Positions 19,849 through 23,944 of a stretch of DNA of 23,944 nt are shown piece by piece (within the stretch, counting starts at the first letter, position 1; each line of letters begins with the position of its first letter). The notes under the pieces are model-generated. The model did not search any database. It saw only the letters and a program-made list of their open reading frames with translations, and was not told the DNA's origin. The stretch covers positions 1 to 23,944 of the forward strand of contig URTF01000032.1 in the NCBI GenBank assembly GCA_900550695.1. Direction: 5' to 3'. The translations under genes were made by a program, and so were the position numbers. Source of the stretch: an uncultured Ruminococcus sp. Lineage in GTDB: Bacteria > Bacillota > Clostridia > Oscillospirales > Ruminococcaceae.

Positions 19849-20456
19849 TGTTTTCCGCCGTCCTTTCTGATATTTCGGTTATAGGACTTGTTTTTTGCCT
19901 TTTTCGCCACGGAAAAGCCGAATTCGCCGAGTTTTCTTCCTATCGAGAAATATTCGCCGTGGGAATATGCGAGAAGTCCTGCCTGCTGGAGATTTATCTT
20001 GCCCTTGCTGTCGATATAGCGCTCATCTGCGGAAATTGCGACAACGTCTGCGATAAACATATCATGAGTGCCGTAGCTTCTGACCTCACGCACCTTACAT
20101 TCGAGCGAAAGAGGACTTTCTGCGATAACGGGTGCTTTGACAACGGACGATTCTTCAAGCGTAAGGCTGCACTGCTTTATCTTGTCCGTATCCCTGCCGC
20201 TGCGGACGCCTACAAAGTCCGTTTCACGGACGAGCTTTGAGGTCGTAAGGTTTATGACGAACTCGCCCGTTTCCTTTATTATAGCGTGAGAATGGCGTGA
20301 GGGGCGAACCGAGATGTAAACTATCGGCGGCTTTGTGTTTATAACGCCTGTCCATGCGCAGGTGAGGACGTTCGCTTTATGCATATCTCCGCAGCTCACC
20401 ATTACCGCAGGCAGCGGAGAGATAAGCGTTCCGGGTGCTAAAATTTTTCTTTCCAT
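19845..20456 (-). CDS. Flavin reductase-like FMN-binding protein
   Basis: This 203-residue protein belongs to the flavin reductase-like (FMN-binding split barrel) family. Visible features are the start PGTLISPLPAVMVSCGD, NVLTCAWTGVINTKPPIVYI (the typical flavin-contacting stretch), SVRPSRHSHAIIKETGEFVIN, DFVGVRSGRDTDKI and LECKVREVRSYGTHDMFIADVV. A basic C-terminal tail (SVAKKAKNKSYNRNIRKDGG) is present. Such proteins reduce flavins or use bound FMN; the exact substrate is unknown. AGAGGAA lies before the ATG at 20456. It is the first gene of the pair with rsuA and is divergent from the metallopeptidase-like gene. Confidence 0.9.
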   Translation of the reverse strand: MERKILAPGTLISPLPAVMVSCGDMHKANVLTCAWTGVINTKPPIVYISVRPSRHSHAIIKETGEFVINLTTSKLVRETDFVGVRSGRDTDKIKQCSLTLEESSVVKAPVIAESPLSLECKVREVRSYGTHDMFIADVVAISADERYIDSKGKINLQQAGLLAYSHGEYFSIGRKLGEFGFSVAKKAKNKSYNRNIRKDGGKQ

Positions 20457-20516
20457 ATTAATTCCTCTTATAAAAAATAAATGATATTTTGTACATAAAA
20501 ATGTTAAATCTGCTAA

Positions 20517-20545
20517 TTGAAAGACTTGACCGAAAATGATATACT
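20517..20545 (+). promoter_or_regulatory. Promoter of the SprA-related gene
   Basis: TTGAAA (20517-20522), 17-nt spacer, TATACT (20540-20545) with an extended TGA. The start codon at 20580 is preceded by AAGGAGG (20565-20571). Confidence 0.75.
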
Positions 20546-20579
20546 ATTCTAAAACAGGTATGTCAAGGAGGTGTGAGCT

Positions 20580-21209
20580 ATGCCATCTATCCCGTCAATA
20601 TCAATAAATACCAACACTAACAGCACCTTTGAAAGCAGCGAGGGAATGTCCTCCCGTATCCGCCGAAATGCTCTCGAAAGCCTGATAAGCAATGACGAGC
20701 AGGAGCTTGAAAAGCTTTCCGCAAAGCAGACCGCCGAAAAGTCAAAGCTTAAGATCGAGCTTACCAAGTACAAGACCGAGCTTTCCAAGCTTGAAAAGAA
20801 CTCGGACGATAAGGAAAACGATGAAAAGACCGCCGATATGAAGCGGCGCTTCGATTCATTCGAGTGTCAGACCTGCAAAAACAGACGTTATCGGGATCAG
20901 TCGGACGATTCGGGCGTTTCGTTCCAGACCGCTTCTCACATCGACCCGTCAGCGGCTTATTCCGCAGTCCGTTCTCACGAAAATGAACACGTTGCACGAA
21001 ACAAAACTCAGGCTGAACAGAACGGTCAGAAGATAGCATATCAGACCGTCACGATAAACCGTGCGATATGCCCCGAATGTGGACGAAGCTACGTTTCGGG
21101 CGGCGTTACGCACACGGTCACAAAGGCTGACAACAGTGCAAAATACACTGTCGGCGATATCAGGCTTGATAAAGACCCCGTCGGCAGCATCGTGAACGTT
21201 GTTGCTTAG
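20580..21209 (+). CDS. SprA-related putative metallopeptidase with HExxH and two Cys pairs
   Basis: This 209-residue protein is cytoplasmic by sequence (no signal peptide or membrane helix). A Ser/Asn-rich N-terminus is followed by a charged coiled coil (about 35-90, rich in Glu, Lys and Leu). Next comes C96-x2-C99 (ECQTCKNRRYRDQSDD), the zinc-protease motif H133-E-N-E-H137 (AVRSHENEHVARN) and a second pair C164-x2-C167 (ICPECGRSYVSGGVT). This order matches the SprA-related/putative metalloprotease family I know from Clostridia and proteobacteria. The substrate is unknown. The four cysteines could bind a structural zinc. The gene has its own promoter and a terminator (21224-21259) inside the end of the converging gene. 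Confidence 0.8.
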   Translation: MPSIPSISINTNTNSTFESSEGMSSRIRRNALESLISNDEQELEKLSAKQTAEKSKLKIELTKYKTELSKLEKNSDDKENDEKTADMKRRFDSFECQTCKNRRYRDQSDDSGVSFQTASHIDPSAAYSAVRSHENEHVARNKTQAEQNGQKIAYQTVTINRAICPECGRSYVSGGVTHTVTKADNSAKYTVGDIRLDKDPVGSIVNVVA

Positions 21210-21218
21210 TATAATACA

Positions 21219-21863
21219 TTATTCCCCGTCGGCATCTTCGCCCTCGGGGATATTTTTTTGATCTTCCTCGGCAGTCTTTGAAGCATTGTGAAGCTCAATA
21301 GCGACCTTTGTGAGCGGCGAAAGCTCCTTGTCCTGCTTGCTGTTGCGCTCGATTATTTCTTTAGCCATAGCTGCGCCGTGTTCAAAGCTGTAAAACTCGG
21401 GGAAGCCCTCCTGCTTTGAGAGCATTTCATACATTTCACAGCAGTTTGAAACTCTGTACCAGAACACTGCACCTGCGATAAGGAACGGTGCGGCGATGAT
21501 GTTGAGCCATGCACCCGTGACAATAACGCCCAAAGCGGAGATCATAAACGCAAGCACTGAAGCCAGCACCCATTTTCCGTTCATCGAATGGGCAAAGAAT
21601 GACGGCAGCATAACTATTATCGGCACAAGATACATAAAGCCGCTTATCTGCGGGACCTTCTGCATCGTTTTGAGCGAATACATTACCGAGAGCAGGTCAT
21701 AAATGAAGATATATAACATAAGCGCAATGCTGAAAATGCAGGAAAATTTCCACGCTGCTTTTCTTCTGCGCTCTATCTCGGACATACACTCCCTCTTCTG
21801 ATCGAGGTTCATTCCGCCGACCATTGAAGGGTCAAGGTTTATGCTTTTATTGAAGCCTGCCAT
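21219..21863 (-). CDS. Hypothetical integral membrane protein, four predicted helices
   Basis: This 214-residue protein has a cytoplasmic N-terminus with an amphipathic RRR-containing segment and then four hydrophobic segments (about 37-60, 75-92, 97-114, 118-136). A soluble C-terminal region of about 75 residues ends in an acidic tail (PEGEDADGE). A Cys pair (NCCEMYEML) follows the last helix. I do not recognise the family. It lies 130 nt after the coiled-coil membrane protein gene and may share its transcript. GGAAAGGGG precedes the ATG. Its 3' end overlaps the terminator of the converging gene. Confidence 0.75.
   Translation of the reverse strand: MAGFNKSINLDPSMVGGMNLDQKRECMSEIERRRKAAWKFSCIFSIALMLYIFIYDLLSVMYSLKTMQKVPQISGFMYLVPIIVMLPSFFAHSMNGKWVLASVLAFMISALGVIVTGAWLNIIAAPFLIAGAVFWYRVSNCCEMYEMLSKQEGFPEFYSFEHGAAMAKEIIERNSKQDKELSPLTKVAIELHNASKTAEEDQKNIPEGEDADGE
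21224..21259 (+). terminator. Terminator of the SprA-related gene, inside the converging gene
   Basis: CCCCG (21224-21228) and CGGGG (21245-21249), with an inner GGC/GCC pair, form a hairpin that is followed by TATTTTTTT. The hairpin also codes for the acidic C-terminal residues of the minus-strand gene ending at 21219. Confidence 0.75.
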
Positions 21864-21993
21864 AGCCGTACCCCTTTCCTTTTCTTATATAGTTTACGTT
21901 TTGTATATTTTTCGATGCTCTATACGATTTGTTTGATATATGTGATTACATTAAGTGATTTATGAGCCGAATTATACTTAAAGTAAATCGAAA

Positions 21994-22983
21994 TCAATTC
22001 TGCTCGCTGTGATATTTTACATTTTCATCGTGAACAGCTTCGGTCTTGTTGAGGTAATTATCCCAAAGCTTTAAGGCGTTGTTGTAGTTTGCCGTGAACT
22101 TTTCCATATTTACGCCGAGAGCTTCACGGGGGAGTCTGAAACCGATGAAAAGGCTGTCGGACATTGCTGTGTACTTTATATCCTCGGCGAAGTCTGTTCC
22201 CGAGAGCATATAGCCAAGCTCGATGCAGTTTTCATCATCGGGATATATCGTGCGCATATCAACAAGTATCGGGTCAACGGGATTGCCGTTCTCGCTCACA
22301 GTGTCAATGCCGACCGTATGGCAGGTATCGGCGTCGGCAATGACGATGATGGAATCGCCGCTCTGGAACTCCGCCATAAGCTTTGTCTGTGCCGACTGGT
22401 TGAAGTAAGCATCGAGGTTATCGTCACTGTAGACCGCAGGCAGATAGCTGACACGGACATATACCTCGCCGTCGCCGTTGAAGTCCTCGCAGTAGGGTTC
22501 AAGCAGCTTTTCGATATCACCCGTGCGGAAGTCGAGTTCCGAGTCAGACGCCATTATCATTATTGAAACATCGGGCTTTTTATTGGTAACAACGTCCCTT
22601 ATGAGAAAGACCGTAAGCAGGACTATCACTGCGCCGACGATAAGCGGCATTTTGTTGTGGTAGAAAAAGTTTCCTATCTTCTCCCAAGCGGTGTATTCCT
22701 TTACGGGTTCGGCTTCGTGAGGGATATCCTCATCGGAGATGATGCCTTGTTTGAGCTTCATAAGCTCGATACGGTCACGTTCGAGTTTTTTCTCGTAGCG
22801 TTCACGTTCAAGACGTTCCTTTTCGGCACGTTCTTTTTCACGCTCCGCTTCGGCTTCAAGCTCCTCCCGGTGCTGTTTTTCATTTATACGGCGCATATTT
22901 TCGAGGACGGAGACCTTTCCGCTCACCTCGGTCTTTTCGCCGTTTTCATCATTTTTTATTTCATTGTTTTTTTCTTCGGGCAT
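21994..22983 (-). CDS. Coiled-coil, single-pass membrane protein with exported domain
   Basis: This 329-residue protein has an acidic N-terminus, a long highly charged Glu/Arg/Lys coiled coil (about 30-80), one membrane helix (about 112-130: PLIVGAVIVLLTVFLIRDVV) and an exported domain of about 195 residues that begins PDVSIMIMASDSELDF and continues with IEKLLEPYC, SIIVIADADTCH and PILVDMRTIYP. The exported part has an alternating strand/helix pattern faintly like a periplasmic binding-protein fold. No family is recognised. Orientation by the positive-inside rule puts the coiled coil in the cytoplasm. It has AGGAGA before the ATG and a good promoter (23020-23048), and is probably co-transcribed with the downstream membrane protein gene. 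Confidence 0.8.
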   Translation of the reverse strand: MPEEKNNEIKNDENGEKTEVSGKVSVLENMRRINEKQHREELEAEAEREKERAEKERLERERYEKKLERDRIELMKLKQGIISDEDIPHEAEPVKEYTAWEKIGNFFYHNKMPLIVGAVIVLLTVFLIRDVVTNKKPDVSIMIMASDSELDFRTGDIEKLLEPYCEDFNGDGEVYVRVSYLPAVYSDDNLDAYFNQSAQTKLMAEFQSGDSIIVIADADTCHTVGIDTVSENGNPVDPILVDMRTIYPDDENCIELGYMLSGTDFAEDIKYTAMSDSLFIGFRLPREALGVNMEKFTANYNNALKLWDNYLNKTEAVHDENVKYHSEQN

Positions 22984-23019
22984 AGCTTTCTCCTATGATT
23001 TAAAATATACTATTATAAA

Positions 23020-23048
23020 ATTTTAAGTCATTTTTTCGTCCAAGTCAA
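23020..23048 (-). promoter_or_regulatory. Promoter of the coiled-coil membrane protein gene
   Basis: On the minus strand there is a -35 TTGACT (23043-23048), a 17-nt spacer and a -10 TAAAAT (23020-23025). The start codon at 22983 lies about 30 nt after the predicted transcription start. Confidence 0.68.
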
Positions 23049-23083
23049 GGGTGAAGCCGAAAGTTTCAGTAAACTTTCATACA

Positions 23084-23704
23084 TCAAAATAATTTTACAA
23101 GCGAAGAAAGGCTTTCGATACTTGCATCAAAGCGGTCGGCAGAGCCGAAGCCGTAAGCCGCATGGATAAATTTTGCGCCTGCGTAATATGCACTGTCGCA
23201 GTCGCCCTGAGTATCTCCGACATAGACTGCATTTTTAAGTCCGTTCCGTTCAATAATAAGCTTGATGTTATCGCCTTTTTTAAAGAGATCATCGCCCCAG
23301 CATAAATGGTCGGTGAAGTATTTTTCGAGCTTGTAATGCTTCAGAAAGCACTCGATATAGCCCTGCTGACAATTGCTGACGATGAAAAGGGGGCAGCGCT
23401 CTCTGAGATATGCAAAGGTCTCCTCGGCTTTGTCGTAAATTTCGCCGCCGTGTTCGGCGAGATAATCATTTTCGTGCGAAGCGCAAAGCTCCATTATCTC
23501 CATGCGGCGTTTCTGCGGATATTTTCCGAAAAATTTATCGGCGATAACGTCCATTGTCAGACCCATTATGCCCTGTATGTCAGCCTGCGTTATTCTTACG
23601 TCAATATTATTTTGTGCAAGCGCTTCATTCCACGAATCGGCAACGCCCTTTGAGCTGTCCCAGAGCGTTCCGTCAACATCAAATATGATACCGTCTGCGT
23701 TCAT
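23084..23704 (-). CDS. HAD-superfamily hydrolase (phosphoglycolate phosphatase-like)
   Basis: This 206-residue cytoplasmic phosphatase-like enzyme has HAD motif I FDVDGTLWD (nucleophile Asp9, general acid Asp11), a helical cap (about 15-85), motif II (LFIVSN), a conserved Lys (FKKGDNIKL) and motif III (VYVGDTQGDCDSAYYAGAKF). The cap type and motif III fit the Gph/PGP-like subgroup; the substrate is unknown. The start at 23704 was chosen because AAAGGAA lies upstream and motif I then sits at residue 9; a longer in-frame reading to 23809 passes through the promoter. It is monocistronic with a consensus promoter at 23742-23770. Confidence 0.92.
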   Translation of the reverse strand: MNADGIIFDVDGTLWDSSKGVADSWNEALAQNNIDVRITQADIQGIMGLTMDVIADKFFGKYPQKRRMEIMELCASHENDYLAEHGGEIYDKAEETFAYLRERCPLFIVSNCQQGYIECFLKHYKLEKYFTDHLCWGDDLFKKGDNIKLIIERNGLKNAVYVGDTQGDCDSAYYAGAKFIHAAYGFGSADRFDASIESLSSLVKLF

Positions 23705-23741
23705 TTTTCTTATTCCTTTCGGCTTTCTTTTTCCATAAATT

Positions 23742-23770
23742 ATTATATAGTATAAACCCGAAGCTGTCAA
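23742..23770 (-). promoter_or_regulatory. Consensus promoter of the HAD hydrolase gene
   Basis: On the minus strand there is a -35 TTGACA (23765-23770), a 17-nt spacer and a -10 TATAAT (23742-23747): an exact sigma-A match. Transcription would begin near 23735, about 30 nt before the start codon. Confidence 0.85.
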
Positions 23771-23865
23771 TATCAATATGCGGTGCTGCCGTTGTATTTC
23801 AACGTGCAAATAAGCCGTGAACGTTTTGATGTGAATTAAACACCAATAAAATATATGTTGTATTT

Positions 23866-23940
23866 ATGCAGATTGACGAAAAAGAATTTTATGGCTTGAT
23901 GCTAAAAGAGGAACCGCCATTCATATCCCGTCGGTGCTAA
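23866..23940 (+). CDS. Possible 24-residue peptide at the window end
   Basis: The plus-strand ORF reads MQIDEKEFYGLMLKEEPPFI and ends SRRC. It has no visible ribosome site and only weak promoter-like sequence upstream. The composition (charged, with a C-terminal PPFISRRC) is not obviously random, but a real gene cannot be claimed; it might be a fragment of something that was lost. Confidence 0.2.
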   Translation: MQIDEKEFYGLMLKEEPPFISRRC

Positions 23941-23944
23941 ACGC

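Noticed and set aside
23059..23078. GAAAGTTT/AAACTTTC hairpin after the HAD gene as a terminator
   Set aside because: Neither strand has a T run after the stem, and it is AT-rich.

Overview
The window looks like chromosomal DNA of a low- to moderate-GC Firmicute of the Oscillospiraceae/Ruminococcaceae type (Ruminococcus or [Eubacterium] siraeum relatives). This rests on strong AGGAGG-type ribosome binding sites, near-consensus sigma-A promoters with extended -10 elements, intrinsic terminators, a YdjI/YdjG/YdjH-like operon, and a cluster of small secreted Ala/Thr/Asp-rich proteins, one with an NPSTG sorting-type signal. No phage, IS transposase, CRISPR or rRNA was seen. Most genes are on the minus strand; only metG and a metallopeptidase-like gene are on the plus strand.

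Layout. 1-51: 5' part of a tRNA-Val(TAC) gene with its promoter. 428-1093: DUF4830-type membrane protein. 1251-4611: envelope-stress-type operon read right to left (43-aa membrane microprotein, SPFH protein with three zinc ribbons, zinc-ribbon membrane protein, TPM-domain membrane protein), with a clear promoter and terminator. 4648-8842: five tandem genes for small secreted proteins. Four share an almost identical C-terminal TGN + hydrophobic helix + KKRK tail, and three of these form an operon. 8843-9515: a long intergenic region with three near-perfect plus-strand promoters. One of them and a strong terminator delimit a candidate small RNA of about 138 nt that carries an anti-Shine-Dalgarno motif. 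The last promoter drives metG (9516-11453). 11454-11815: a nested palindromic, MITE-like element. 11816-15626: response regulator, sensor kinase and HtrA protease operon, with a hairpin between kinase and protease. 15868-17698: nadB behind a leader of about 330 nt that contains an ORF remnant. 17735-19023: an orphan MsmX/UgpC-type sugar ABC ATPase. 19120-20456: flavin reductase-like protein and RsuA-family pseudouridine synthase, overlapping by 4 nt. 20517-21259: SprA-related HExxH protein. 21219-23048: two membrane proteins of unknown role. 23084-23770: HAD hydrolase with a consensus promoter.

Working together: the envelope is the common theme. The SPFH/zinc-ribbon/TPM operon resembles the Bacillus subtilis YdjI-YdjG-YdjH membrane-protection module. 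The two-component system with HtrA suggests a response to misfolded secreted proteins. The five-gene cluster supplies abundant small exported proteins. The 43-aa microprotein at the head of the SPFH operon carries the same kind of C-terminal tail as the exported family but has no exported domain, which may link the two. The best candidates for something undescribed are the small RNA at about 9293-9430, the microprotein, the tail-sharing exported family, and the nadB leader.
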